From: Auricularia sp. M13
Taxonomy: Eukaryota > Basidiomycota > Agaricomycetes > Auriculariales > Auriculariaceae
Assembly: GCA_037042915.1 (NCBI GenBank)
Contig: CM073197.1
Location: 2,728,001 to 2,792,000, forward strand
Reading direction: 5' to 3'
DNA length: 64,000 bases
In this document: piece after piece, positions 53,619 to 63,610 of the stretch
Position numbering within the stretch: the first letter of the stretch is position 1
Layout: every line of letters begins with the position of its first letter
Program-made: the position numbers and the translations under genes
The notes under the pieces: model-generated
Databases searched by the model: none
What the model was told of the DNA's origin: nothing
The model's input: the letters and a program-made list of their open reading frames with translations, nothing else

Positions 53619-56600
53619 TCATCCTATTCCAGCCGCTGCGTTCGGGGGTCCGGTACCCACTAAAACTCCGAGTTTTCCCGTCAATTTGCTTATGTCCCAC
53701 GCCCTGGGATCGAGCAGATCCCGCCAGGTCGCCCACGCGAGCCAACGCATTATCGGGCGCTTCCTATCCTTCTTCGCGAGCCGGTGGTCTCGTAGCACGC
53801 ATTGCTTCAGAATGCCCTTCCATTGTGCTTCAATCGCCTCGGGGCTCAGACGCCATTCGGGGTCATCGGGGTGAGCCAAGCGTTTCTCACATCGTATCTT
53901 CCACGCCATGAAAGCGGACTCCGCCACCACTATCCGGAAAGATCTTTCACGTGCCAGGTCACGGTCACTCAGTACGCCTGGGATCCGCAGGTTCGAGCAC
54001 CCGAGGATCAGGCCAAAATTTATTTCAACGTCAATCTTTCGGTGCAGTAGGAATACGCGGGTGAGTTTCCAGATGTCTTCCTGGCACGAGTCCGGGCATT
54101 GCAGAAGCACGTGCTCCATGGACTCCGTCACATGACACGTGGGACATAAAGCGCAACTCTTCCATGGCTCGGGCATTTTCTCAAAGTAAGTTCCGATCTT
54201 ATGCGCGCCATGCAAGCATTTCCACAGATAGTTTCGCACGGACCAGGAGAGGTCTCGGTTGCGCGTGCCCTCCCATATTTGACGGTCGGACGGCTGGAAA
54301 GATCCCGCCTCTGCTAAATCCGTCCGGACGCGGGCCAGGTTCCGGGTCGTTTGTCGCCTTGCTGCCTCCGTTGCCTCCCTGGACATCCGGATAGCACGGT
54401 GCGCCTCCCTCTGCGTGATACCTATCACATCGAGTCCCGGCCTGTCGAAGTTCTCGTACGCTGCCGTATGGACCTCATGGCCCTCACCGTACTTCGCGAA
54501 CAGCGTCGCTCTGTCTTGCGTTGTCTTGACTTCGGGCCAAGACTTTCGCCTCTTCTTATCGACGTGGTAAAACGTCGTCTCAGCTATGCGTGTTCGCAGG
54601 GCCGCCACAGCCGCGCGGAGCTCGAATGTCGCGTCCGGCACGTCTAGCCATCCCGCTGCTTCATGGCGTTCGAGGCCGCTTGTGAAGGACTCCACGATTC
54701 TCCGCGATGTCACCACCATATGCAGCGGCGCGTTTGTGGGAACCAGTTCCACCGTCTTGATGACTGCTAGCGCCATGCTTCGCAGATACGTTTGGTCAGC
54801 TCCATTGCACGCTTGATCATGGTCCGCTATCTCTGCGTCTGGGAAATGAATGGTAAAGCCGCCTCTGGCCAGCCCTGAGTCACTGTGGCTCATGCCAGCG
54901 CACACGATTGCTTGTACCGGCTCCGCTCGCTCAGGGTGGAAGTCGGCCACCCCTGCGTCTCGCAGCAGAATCTCTTGGGCCGACGCTGCGCTGATGGAGA
55001 ACGAGCTTACACATATCCTGGCCAGGTCCTCTGGTCTTTCCTTTTTTGGGAGGTCAGGCTGGAACACGACTGTTTCGCCGCGATGCAAAGCCTCCGCGCG
55101 GTCCCCCTCGAAAGCATCCCATAGATCTGTATTGCGCGGCGCGGCTGATGCTGCAGTGCTCCATTTGCCTCTTATTGAGCTCAGGATATCTTCGGCGACC
55201 TGTCTGCACCTGAAAGGATGTCTGCAGCCCTCGTATCGGTCTTGTGCGCAGTTCTCACATACGCAGTCATCAGAGTCCTCGTGGTCCATCTCGTCTTGCT
55301 CCGCGATCTCTTCCAGATCCTCGACCGTGGCAACAGCGTGATGCCCCTTCAGGCATCGTATCCTGGATTTCGCCTTGCCATGCGGGTTAATCGTGCTGAG
55401 GGCGGGATGTGACCATACGTGCATACGCTCTCTCAGATCCTGTGGAATGAACGGAGCGTCAAGCATCAGGTCGTGCTTGCGGGCGACACGTAGCATCTGG
55501 CGCAGAATGAACGGCAGCTTTCGCATGTTGGGTTTCCAGTCTTGGTAAAGGGGGTTGATCCGTTGCTCGGCCGGGATTCTCGTTCTGTCCTTGGAAATAG
55601 TCGCGGCGCGAAAGATCGCGTCCGCTATGTATGCCCATGTCGGCCGCTTGTCTGGTGGTGACAGGAACGCTCCAATCCAGGTGACATACTGGGCGTCGTT
55701 CCGTTCTCGCGCGTGGAAGAGCTTGAGGCCGCCCTGGTTTTTCTCCCGTCGCAAAGTAGACATGTTGACCGGGTGGGAGCGGCCCCCGCCCCAGACGAAA
55801 TCCAGCGTTATTTTGTCGAGCAGCTTCTCGACACGCTTGGGCATGCCCTGCGCTGCTGTCAGGTACTGTGTAGTTCCGCCGATCACTGTCTGCGAGATGA
55901 TGCTTCTGCCGTTCATAGACGGCTTGAGCTTCTCCCATCTCTCAAGCGATGCACTGATCCTGTCGATTATCGTAGACCACGCGTTAGCTTCCGCGACTCC
56001 ATTCCCGGGCCATGTGCCGAGGATTCGTGTCGGCTCACCGTCATGCGCTATGCGAATGTCTTCCGGCAAGGGGGCACCTCCTGGGCACATGCAACGGGAT
56101 TCCACGAGCTGTTGTCTGTGTTCAGCGGTGCCTAGGGGTATTATTTCCGTTTTTTTTGTGTTAAATTTGGCGCCTGACGCCAGGCACCAGGTCTCCAGTA
56201 TCCGCGTGAGCTCGCCGAAGGAGTCGTCACTCGCCAGATATACTGTAGTGTCATCGGCGTACAGGCTCGCAATGAGCTTCTGCGTCAGACCAGGGATGGA
56301 GTAACCCTTGAGATTAGATCGTCGCAGCATTGCGGGCAACGGTTCGATGGCTAAATTGAAAAGGAGGCACGATAAGGGGTCTCCTTGCCGTACGCCTCTC
56401 GTGACTGTAAAGGCTGCGCTCATGCAGCCGTTAATCATTACTGTCGTTTGAGCACCCTGGTACAGACTTTCCACCGAACGTACGAAAAAGTCAGGCAGCT
56501 TGAAGCGACGCAGGACGCGTCCGAGGTAATCATGGCGTATTCTGTCATATGCCTTCTCTTGGTCGAGTGCTACAATCATTCCATTTTCTTCGTAGGCTTC

Positions 56601-59078
56601 AGCATAGTCGAGCATCAGAGATGCGATTTTTGTTTGGTCCGTTATACTGCGACCGCGTACGAAACCCGCCTGCGACTCATGTATCAGCCGTGGTGCGGCG
56701 CGTGCGAGCTTGAGGGCCAAAGCTTTCGTATAGATTTTGTAATCTGTATTCAGCAGCGTTATAGGCCTGTAGTTGGAGATCTCACTCCTGTCTCCCTTCT
56801 TATACAACGGGCAGAGCCAGCCCATTGAGAAGTCCGTACCCTCCGAGATTCCATGGCCTTCAATGTCCGCGTATACCTCCGTGAGAAGTTGGGCGGTATC
56901 ACACCACGGCGTCGCCGTGCGTGCGGATTCTTTGTGCAGCCTGATGAGCTCCTTCCAGAACTCGTAGATGAAGCCATCCACCCCAGCAGCACTTCCCGTT
57001 TTGCACGATGCGAGAGACTCGACGATGTTCTCCCGCGAGATAGGTCTCTGCAGCTCCTCCGTTGCTGCGTCGTCAGCGCTGCGTTCGATGTGGTCCAGCA
57101 CCTCAGCAGTCGCGGCCTCACGCAGCGCAGCATCTTTGTCGAGGTCGATGTGCTGGATAGAGTCATGGTATTCCTTCGCAATCGCTGCCATCGTGCGCGA
57201 GTCATTCGCATACCTCGGCGCGCCTTCACCAGGCTTGTGCAGTGACACAAATGTTTCGCGTGGCTCGTTGATTTTAGCCCAGCTGAACCACGACTTGTGC
57301 ATAGTCTCCGCTTCCAGCCACGCACGATCCCGCCTGTTTCTGAAGATGTCCTCGTGTGCTGATTCTTGCAGCTTAATAATCGCTCTCTCGACTTCTCGTA
57401 GACTTTGCCGGGATTCCGCTTCGTTCTCCGGCGTCGACTGCTTCCGCAAAGAATCCTGTATACGCAGTCTTTCTGCCAATTTCTTCGCAATTTTCGAATT
57501 TCGCGCGCAGTTAAGTTCCCTGGCTCTTTCCTTCGCCGTCTTCCTGAGCCTGTCCTTCATTGCCTTCCAGATCGTCTGGGCATTACACGTGGGTGTTCTC
57601 CCGACTTCTTTAACCGCGGCAATCTCCAACAGTGCCTGCTTGCCAAGTCTATCTGCCTCTCTCAGCAGCACCTTATCCTTCGCCAAAAAAGGTTGCATGG
57701 ACCAACGGCCCGGGCCTATCTCAGGCATTTCGAGATTTATGACTTCTACCAGGACCCTGCTGTGATCGTCAACAGTCAGATCCGACATTTGTACCTCCCA
57801 CTTCCGGCTGGCTTGTGTTAGCGCCCTGGTTAGGTAGATACGGTCAATTCGAGACATCGCTGTTCGTGCACTGTTCCGCCAGGTCCATTCTACGGCGTCT
57901 GGGAACGTCTCACGCCAGCCATCCGTGAGGGACAAGAATCTCTTGAGCTCCTGGAAGGTCTGCGGGCTATCAATTGGGGCCAGGCGTACAGGATACCTGT
58001 CTATCGGGTCTTCTACCATGTTAAAATCGCCCATAACTACGTCGGGCTTGGGAATCCTGCCTTTTGCCCGCTTGATCTTTTTTTTAATTTCCAGCCAGAA
58101 GAGGTCGTTCTCACGCTTGTCTGTCGGCGCGTATATCGCCATGATCGAGATGTCATCCCCGCGATGCCAGTTGATTGTGACAACGATAGCGCGGCCGGGA
58201 ATGAGAACGTGAGTCTTTGCCGATAGATGGTTCGTGACCAGCTTGTTCAGAACGACTGCTACGCCTCCGGCACCCGTGGGGTTAGCCGGCAGCGAGGAGT
58301 TAATGACCGTGATGTGTTCGTGCAGCTTATGGATGTTGTCTACATGCTCCGCGGATAGGTGAGTCTCTTGAAGTGCAAATATCCCGATTTTGTGTCTTCT
58401 GACGTCCTCCGCGATACGTTTCCACTTCCTGTTTCCCGAGATCGAGTTAGAGCCACGACCTCGCATGTTTTCAGATGCCAATTTAAGGCACGCTCTCGTG
58501 TGTTTGCGGCTCGTCATGAGAACTACTCTGTCCGGGTGGGCTTCTCGTGGCAGGCCAGTATCCGCGGATCCATCCTCCGAGTCGCCCTCCCATGAGGCCG
58601 GCGATTCTCGCCATGAGCTGGGAGTTTCGATGTATACGGAGCCTACCCGGTCCGGTGTACGCGTACGAGCCTCAAAGCTCGGCTTAGGGGCCTCGAGGGG
58701 CTGTTGTTCGCCATATTGTGGCTGCTGCAGAGCATTTTTGCGAAATGAGACGCTAGTCGTGGTGCTCATTACGCCAGACGGGCGACAGGCGCCCTGGCTC
58801 TCACTTCTGTGTGAGCCTGTAGCTGCGCTACTCGCGCTCCCAGGCCGTTCCATCCGTTCTCGAGGCGCAGGATAGTCCTGGCGTCGATCAGATCCGGTAG
58901 GGCTGGGAGCTGTAAGTGGCAGCTTTTTCCCGCTGTCCGTGACCCCGGCGCCTTCATACACAGCGGCCGCGGCGGACGCATCGTCCGCTGTTCCAGTGCC
59001 GAAGGTTACTAATCCGAGCCCGTTTCGTCGTGACCTAAGATTGTACTTGTGTGTGTTGCTTCTTGGTTGCGCTGCCAT
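53619..59078 (-). CDS. LINE ORF2: endonuclease, reverse transcriptase, RNase H-like, zf-RVT
   Basis: A single uninterrupted frame of 1819 codons. The APE-type endonuclease spans ~198-447, with LASENMRGRG, ALQETHL (metal Glu), VVMGDFNMVEDP, SRIDRIYLT and VDDHSRVLVEV. The RT spans ~690-1010, with SNYRPITLLNTDYKI, AGFVRGRSITDQ, VALDQEKAYDRI (motif A Asp), GVRQGDPLS (B) and SLYADDTTVYL (C, YADD at 940-943). A divergent RNase H-like region follows, AIVCAGMSHSDSGLARGGF near residue 1400. A C-terminal zf-RVT finger CALCPTCHVTESMEHVLLQC closes it. The residues needed for target nicking and cDNA synthesis are all present. N-terminal ~190 residues are disordered. Confidence 0.93.
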   Translation of the reverse strand: MAAQPRSNTHKYNLRSRRNGLGLVTFGTGTADDASAAAAVYEGAGVTDSGKKLPLTAPSPTGSDRRQDYPAPRERMERPGSASSAATGSHRSESQGACRPSGVMSTTTSVSFRKNALQQPQYGEQQPLEAPKPSFEARTRTPDRVGSVYIETPSSWRESPASWEGDSEDGSADTGLPREAHPDRVVLMTSRKHTRACLKLASENMRGRGSNSISGNRKWKRIAEDVRRHKIGIFALQETHLSAEHVDNIHKLHEHITVINSSLPANPTGAGGVAVVLNKLVTNHLSAKTHVLIPGRAIVVTINWHRGDDISIMAIYAPTDKRENDLFWLEIKKKIKRAKGRIPKPDVVMGDFNMVEDPIDRYPVRLAPIDSPQTFQELKRFLSLTDGWRETFPDAVEWTWRNSARTAMSRIDRIYLTRALTQASRKWEVQMSDLTVDDHSRVLVEVINLEMPEIGPGRWSMQPFLAKDKVLLREADRLGKQALLEIAAVKEVGRTPTCNAQTIWKAMKDRLRKTAKERARELNCARNSKIAKKLAERLRIQDSLRKQSTPENEAESRQSLREVERAIIKLQESAHEDIFRNRRDRAWLEAETMHKSWFSWAKINEPRETFVSLHKPGEGAPRYANDSRTMAAIAKEYHDSIQHIDLDKDAALREAATAEVLDHIERSADDAATEELQRPISRENIVESLASCKTGSAAGVDGFIYEFWKELIRLHKESARTATPWCDTAQLLTEVYADIEGHGISEGTDFSMGWLCPLYKKGDRSEISNYRPITLLNTDYKIYTKALALKLARAAPRLIHESQAGFVRGRSITDQTKIASLMLDYAEAYEENGMIVALDQEKAYDRIRHDYLGRVLRRFKLPDFFVRSVESLYQGAQTTVMINGCMSAAFTVTRGVRQGDPLSCLLFNLAIEPLPAMLRRSNLKGYSIPGLTQKLIASLYADDTTVYLASDDSFGELTRILETWCLASGAKFNTKKTEIIPLGTAEHRQQLVESRCMCPGGAPLPEDIRIAHDGEPTRILGTWPGNGVAEANAWSTIIDRISASLERWEKLKPSMNGRSIISQTVIGGTTQYLTAAQGMPKRVEKLLDKITLDFVWGGGRSHPVNMSTLRREKNQGGLKLFHARERNDAQYVTWIGAFLSPPDKRPTWAYIADAIFRAATISKDRTRIPAEQRINPLYQDWKPNMRKLPFILRQMLRVARKHDLMLDAPFIPQDLRERMHVWSHPALSTINPHGKAKSRIRCLKGHHAVATVEDLEEIAEQDEMDHEDSDDCVCENCAQDRYEGCRHPFRCRQVAEDILSSIRGKWSTAASAAPRNTDLWDAFEGDRAEALHRGETVVFQPDLPKKERPEDLARICVSSFSISAASAQEILLRDAGVADFHPERAEPVQAIVCAGMSHSDSGLARGGFTIHFPDAEIADHDQACNGADQTYLRSMALAVIKTVELVPTNAPLHMVVTSRRIVESFTSGLERHEAAGWLDVPDATFELRAAVAALRTRIAETTFYHVDKKRRKSWPEVKTTQDRATLFAKYGEGHEVHTAAYENFDRPGLDVIGITQREAHRAIRMSREATEAARRQTTRNLARVRTDLAEAGSFQPSDRQIWEGTRNRDLSWSVRNYLWKCLHGAHKIGTYFEKMPEPWKSCALCPTCHVTESMEHVLLQCPDSCQEDIWKLTRVFLLHRKIDVEINFGLILGCSNLRIPGVLSDRDLARERSFRIVVAESAFMAWKIRCEKRLAHPDDPEWRLSPEAIEAQWKGILKQCVLRDHRLAKKDRKRPIMRWLAWATWRDLLDPRAWDISKLTGKLGVLVGTGPPNAAAGIG

Positions 59079-59722
59079 TCTCGCGCATAGGGCCAGCGCA
59101 CCCTACACACACATCTAGCATATCCCGGCTAGAACGGTGGAGCTATGTCCTTCGGATCCCGATCCATGCTTTCCGGCTCACGGAGGTTCACCTGGGACTT
59201 GAGCGTCTCCGCACGGCTCGTCCTTGGCCTCAAAAGGCCGCCGTTTGAAATTCTCAGCGAGCTTTCCTGTACAAGCAGTGTATTTGGGCAGGCTGAGGCA
59301 CGTTGCTGATTGGAGATTGTGCTTAGCTCCTGTACTCACTTGTATGTGATTCCTGCCGGGCGAAAACACACACGGTACTCTCCGTATCATTGTACTGTAT
59401 TCTAGGCATAGCCTTTCGTTCAGATTGCGCTCGCAGTACGGAATTGCGGACTAGATATAGAGTATGGATACGGGGCGCGGCGCATGGAAAGGCAACGTTA
59501 ACGAGTGGTGTAGAGTGGGACGCGCGATTAGCGACTGGGTTGTACGGGCGGGGGATGGCAGTAAGCGCCGTGATTAGCGAGCGGTGTGTAAAGGCGGACA
59601 TGGGGTCGTATTTGACAAAAGGGAATGTGAGCAGGGACGGCGGTGACGGCCGGGTGTGCGCTGCAATGGCGTTTATGGGCGTGCGAGAGTGTCGGCGACT
59701 CATCGTTCCCCTAGGACGTCAT
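59079..59722. other. Spacer, 0.64 kb, between LINE ORF and gag-like gene
   Basis: No poly(A/T) tract or repeat end is seen here that would separate two elements. It may be the LINE 5' UTR, or intergenic DNA if the gag-like gene is independent. ORFs have no similarity. Confidence 0.35.
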
Positions 59723-61985
59723 TTAGTAGCCGGGTTTGCGGCCACGGGGTCCGCCGCGACCACCGCGACGGCCGCCCCTACCATCCCGACGTCCGCGGCC
59801 TCCGCCTGGACCTCGGCGCGAGTCATCGTCGTCGTCCTTGCGGTTCTTCTTCTGGCGATCGACCTGTTTGGTTTTGCGGCTTTCCATCTTGCAGATTTCG
59901 CACTTGCCAGCTGGATGCGACTCCGCGCGGCAATTCGAGCAGTACCACCCGCTCCACGCTATACCGCGGCCATGCAGGAGGTCGTCCACAACAATCGAGG
60001 CGGCGGCGTCGCGCAGGCGTCTGTGGAGGACGGGGTTGAAGAAGTGGCCTGCATATACGTTGAACTGTTGTTCAACGACGCCGGGGGTCTTGGGCAGGAT
60101 GACATTGAGCGGCTTAACGTGTAGGGACGCGAGCAGGAGCTCCATGGCCTCCTCGACCGAGATGTTCTTTTCAGCAGCGTGGAGCGCGGCCACGGCACGT
60201 ATCTCGGAGTTGTGGTGCCATACGGGACGGAGGCGTCGCGGTACGGACTCGGCGGGAAGGTTGAGTTGGCGCATGGTGTACACGAAATCTGAGCCTTCGG
60301 GCTGATCGTACTCGTGCACCTCGATGAGCACACTGCCCATCGTCCACCAGCGTGCGGTGAGGAGGGCGGCGACGACTTGTGGTGGCAGGCGTGAGATGAC
60401 GAGGATTATACCCTGCACCTGTTCGTCATCAGCGGCGTCCACCGCAGCTCGGAGACGCGTAAAAAGGGGGTCGAGGTCGGGGAAGAGCTTGCTGATGGAC
60501 TTGAGGAAGTTCTTCCTCGTCACCGCCGTGACGGTGTCTTCGTCCATGCTGTGGAGCGGGCGCTGGCCGAGGATGTCGACGGGTCTGATGATGAGCTTGT
60601 CCCCAGGGATCTTGTCCAGGGCGGTCTTCTGCGCCGGGTTGACGTGGTTCCAGATATGGTTGCGGGGATGACCATCCAGCGGCGACATGTCGCCGATGCG
60701 TTCAATCGCGATGCTCGTGCGACCGAAGACGTTGGAGTAGGAGATCGCCCTCTTGCGCTCCTCCTCTGTGGGCGGCGGGTCCGTGATTGCGACGCCGCCG
60801 TCACCTTCGTCGTCGTCAGAGGGTGTCGGGTCTTGGTCTAGATCGTCCTCATCGACTTCGAAGCCTGTGGCCGTGTGGTGGTCGGAAACGGACATAGCGT
60901 CGTCCCCGGTCGGCTCCTGCTTGACAGGCGGCGGCGGGGCTTCCGTGACGCCGTACAGGTCGAAATCATCCTGCCGTTGCTGGGCGAGCCGCTGCTCAAT
61001 GCGACGCTGCTCTCGGGCCGCAGCCGTACGAGTCGGGGAGCCGGGGTCGGGGCGACGGCTGCTCCCTGCCTCTCCCTCTGCCATGCGTGCGCGTGCACGT
61101 CGCCCGACGTACTCGGTGGGAGAGACTTCGTCGCCCTCGGAGTCGTAGGTAACGAGCGGGAGCGTCGTGTTGACTGCTGGACGCTCCTTGATATCGGCCA
61201 GGGTCGGCCATGTGTCGCGTGGTGTGAGCCTCGTACTCATCTCCGGGAAACGCGGTGGGCTCGGGAAGCGCGGAATGTGGTTCACGGCGCGAACCGTCGA
61301 GGTCGAGGAGGCGCGAGACCTCAGCGAGCCGGCCACTGCGCGTGAGTACGCAAGGACATTTCTCGCGCTCGTGAATGTTCCAAAGTGCTGCCCTTGCGGC
61401 GAGCCTGCCTGAGAGCGGGTTACGTCTGCGATCCCGCCTGTATTGCGCAGTATGGGCGCGGCCTGCTCATCGGGTCCCTTGGGCTATGGTTAGTTGAGGG
61501 GGGGCCCGCAGTGGTCGGGTAGGACGTACTTTGCCGTCCTGGCTGTCATTCATGCGGTGTTCCGCTGCCTTCATCTCGCGGCGAGCGGTGTGGGTCTTTT
61601 TGTCCGACGGAGTTCCTGGGAATTTGCGTACCGTTCCCCGCTTGTCGACAGGGACCACGAAGTCGAACGGAGAGTCTGGGTCGACGGGTGCGGGCTCGGC
61701 GGAGAGGTTGACTGGGACGAAGCCAGCTTGCTCGACCTCGGACGCCGTCGGTGAGCTGAAGTGAAGTGACTGGCGGGTAACGGGCTCGAGGACAATGTCG
61801 CTGGCCTCGGTGGCCGTAGTCTCGCCAGCGACGTTGATAGGGGGGCGGCCGTCGTTGCTGGGTGCGTCAACGATGGGCTGCGCATCTTCAGTCGGCGTCG
61901 CATGGGCGGCGTGCTGTTGGCCCGGCGGGGGGTCGCGGTCCGGGTCAAGTAGAGCGAAGTGGTTGGCGTTGGGGTCCTGGGGCAT
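59723..61985 (-). CDS. Gag-like protein with CCHC zinc knuckle and RGG tail (spliced)
   Basis: Exon 1 (61530-61985) starts MPQDPNANHFALLDPDRD and ends at AAA before GTACGT. The best in-frame acceptor is CTCTCAG at 61409, after which the frame runs to 59723 (~720 residues in all). The second exon contains a helical core (HIWNHVNPAQKTALDKIPGD, VTRKNFLKSISKLFPDLDPL, IILVISRLPPQVVAALLTAR). A zinc knuckle reads WYCSNCRAESHPAGKCEICK (C-x2-C-x4-H-x4-C), and the tail is Arg/Gly-rich (RRGPGGGRGRRDGRGGRRGG). This fits an ORF1/gag-type nucleic-acid chaperone. It could be ORF1 of the adjacent LINE or a separate domesticated gag. The intron (121 bp) is inferred. The longest frame starts at a GTG, so the 5' exon or an internal ATG at 61238 is needed. 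Confidence 0.6.
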
Positions 61986-62695
61986 TGCTGGCACCTTGGG
62001 CTCGTGAATGGCGTGGCTCGTGCTTGCAGCTGGCCGCTTAATATAGGCGCGTGCAGCTATGGTCCAGGAAAGGCGCGTCGTTCGCGATGTGGCGTTTGAC
62101 CAAGCCAGTCTCGCTGGCCGCGTCAATTTGAGCGCCCAGATCGGCCTAAACGACTGACACCCAGCGCTCATCGTTGGTGAGGGTCTGAACTGAAATAAAG
62201 TGAATACACGGGGCTACGTGGAAGCGCTGTGCTTGTCGCGTACCTTGCTGCGGCAATACTGGTCGGGCGCTGGAGACCTGTTTGTAACCCTCTCGCTCCA
62301 GCGGGCGGCATGATCTCTCACTCGCATTGGATGCCGCGTAAATTGGCGTGGAAAATCGTTTCTGGTCGCCGTCGGTGTGGACGCTGACACCGGCTATGGT
62401 AGGAGTAGCGGAGGAAGGAGCGTTGCTACCGAAAGAGCTCCGTTTAAAATTTGCGTCCGTCCCGCGCGTCTGCGTAGCGGCGTTAAGTCGCTATGAGCGA
62501 TCTACGTGAGCAGGACCTTGAAGGAGCGTCCGGTTAACCAGAGATCGAGACGCTGGCATTCTCGCGAAAGTGGAGGAGGTTGTGATCGTACTAGTATTGT
62601 TTGAGAAGGGCGGGCGTGGGAAGCGTATATAGCCCCAAATACGGCGATTCGTGGTGAAACACAAACTGGATCTACATTGTGGGAAAAAATGGAGG
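61986..62695. other. Spacer, 0.7 kb
   Basis: Between the gag-like gene and the C2H2 gene, on the same strand. No TATA, repeat end or ORF of note is recognised. Confidence 0.35.
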
Positions 62696-63610
62696 CTACG
62701 TAGGCGCTGACGTCGTCGCCGCCGGAGGCTCCTTCCTGTTGACCTTGCGCGCGCGGCGCGTGAGAGACCTGGTATAGTCTTCTGCGTCCGCTGTGCCTTG
62801 GACGAAACGCGCGTGCTGCTGCTCGCAGTCCGGGTGGCTGTTCCAATGTTTATCACGGCTCTCGTTCCGCGTGAACACCTTATTACATCCGCCCCAACAC
62901 TTCTTGGCTCCAGCACGTGGCGATGCAGACGATTTCCCCGGGATATCGCGCATGATCGTCGGGACATGTGGGCGGTGCGGAGGACGACTCTGAGACCGGA
63001 GGTCTCGCGCGGGGCTGTGCACGCGGGATGCGTACTTGTCTGGCCGGTCAGCAGGCTTCGCGGACGGCTGCGTATTGTTGCCGCTCGTTCGAGCGCTCGA
63101 GGCAGCCAGCATTGGTGGTTCTGCCGGGGCACGTGCCTCGCGTGGTCCGCTATTGATGGCAGGCGGAGCGGGCATATCAGCCGGCGCCGGCGGAGTAGGC
63201 GGAGCAGGCGGAGTAGACGGAGCAGGCGGAGTAGACGGGGCAGGCGGAGCAGGCGGAGCGGGCGAGGGAGAGATTCGCGACTCGTCATACAGTGTTGCAA
63301 TAGGTGGCAGCGAAAGCTGGCGAGGCTCGTTTTTGATTTTGACTTCCTCGTCACGGGCTCGCCGCGCCGATCTGACAAAAAGAGAGTCTTGGTAACGCGA
63401 GAAGTCGATCTTGACTGGGAATTTCCAGACGACCTCGCGGGACGGTGATAGGGAGTGGCCGCGGGTTTGAGTGACTTGACCCGCATGCTCATGAGGGGCG
63501 TGAGGGGCTGAGGGGCTCTCGGTCGTAGGAGCGTCGGCCAAGCTGTCTGACCCACGCATAGTGGGACCTTGCTGGAGAGAGGACATTTTGGCGGCCAGTT
63601 CGCATGCCAT
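62696..63610 (-). CDS. C2H2 zinc-finger protein with Pro/Ala repeat
   Basis: 304 codons (ATG at 63610, or at 63586 giving MSSLQQGPTMRGSDS). The N-terminal part includes VVWKFPVKIDFSRYQDSLFV. A microsatellite-encoded run of PAPPAPPAPSTPPAP repeats follows at ~63180-63260. The C-terminus contains one C2H2 finger, KKCWGGCNKVFTRNESRDKH then WNSH, with spacing C-x3-C-x12-H-x3-H, and a basic tail (RSLTRRARKVNRKE). A nucleic-acid-binding role is likely. It is collinear with the gag-like gene and the LINE ORF, so it may be a fourth ORF of a larger element or a host gene. Confidence 0.5.
   Translation of the reverse strand: MACELAAKMSSLQQGPTMRGSDSLADAPTTESPSAPHAPHEHAGQVTQTRGHSLSPSREVVWKFPVKIDFSRYQDSLFVRSARRARDEEVKIKNEPRQLSLPPIATLYDESRISPSPAPPAPPAPSTPPAPSTPPAPPTPPAPADMPAPPAINSGPREARAPAEPPMLAASSARTSGNNTQPSAKPADRPDKYASRVHSPARDLRSQSRPPHRPHVPTIMRDIPGKSSASPRAGAKKCWGGCNKVFTRNESRDKHWNSHPDCEQQHARFVQGTADAEDYTRSLTRRARKVNRKEPPAATTSAPT
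63180..63262. repeat. GCAGGCGGAGTAGACGG-type microsatellite
   Basis: Short tandem GGAGCAGGCGGAGTAGACG units that encode the Pro/Ala/Ser/Thr repeat of the C2H2 protein on the minus strand. Confidence 0.7.

Larger units (their letters stand above)
53402..59078 (-). mobile_element. LINE-type non-LTR retrotransposon (at least 5.7 kb)
   Basis: On the minus strand the element ends in 43 consecutive A (53402-53444), preceded by a 174-bp 3' UTR and an intact 1819-codon ORF. Endonuclease, reverse transcriptase, RNase H-like and a zinc finger are all in one frame, as in fungal Tad-like LINEs. The 5' boundary is not defined: I could not find a copy of the sequence beside the poly(A) at the other end. 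The true length may therefore extend rightwards into the gag-like gene region. An uninterrupted ORF with a long pure poly(A) suggests recent activity. Confidence 0.85.

Noticed and set aside
62491-63555. 354-codon alternative minus frame overlapping the C2H2 gene
   Set aside because: Arg/Leu-rich frame-shifted reading of the same repeat; the C2H2 finger lies in the other frame.
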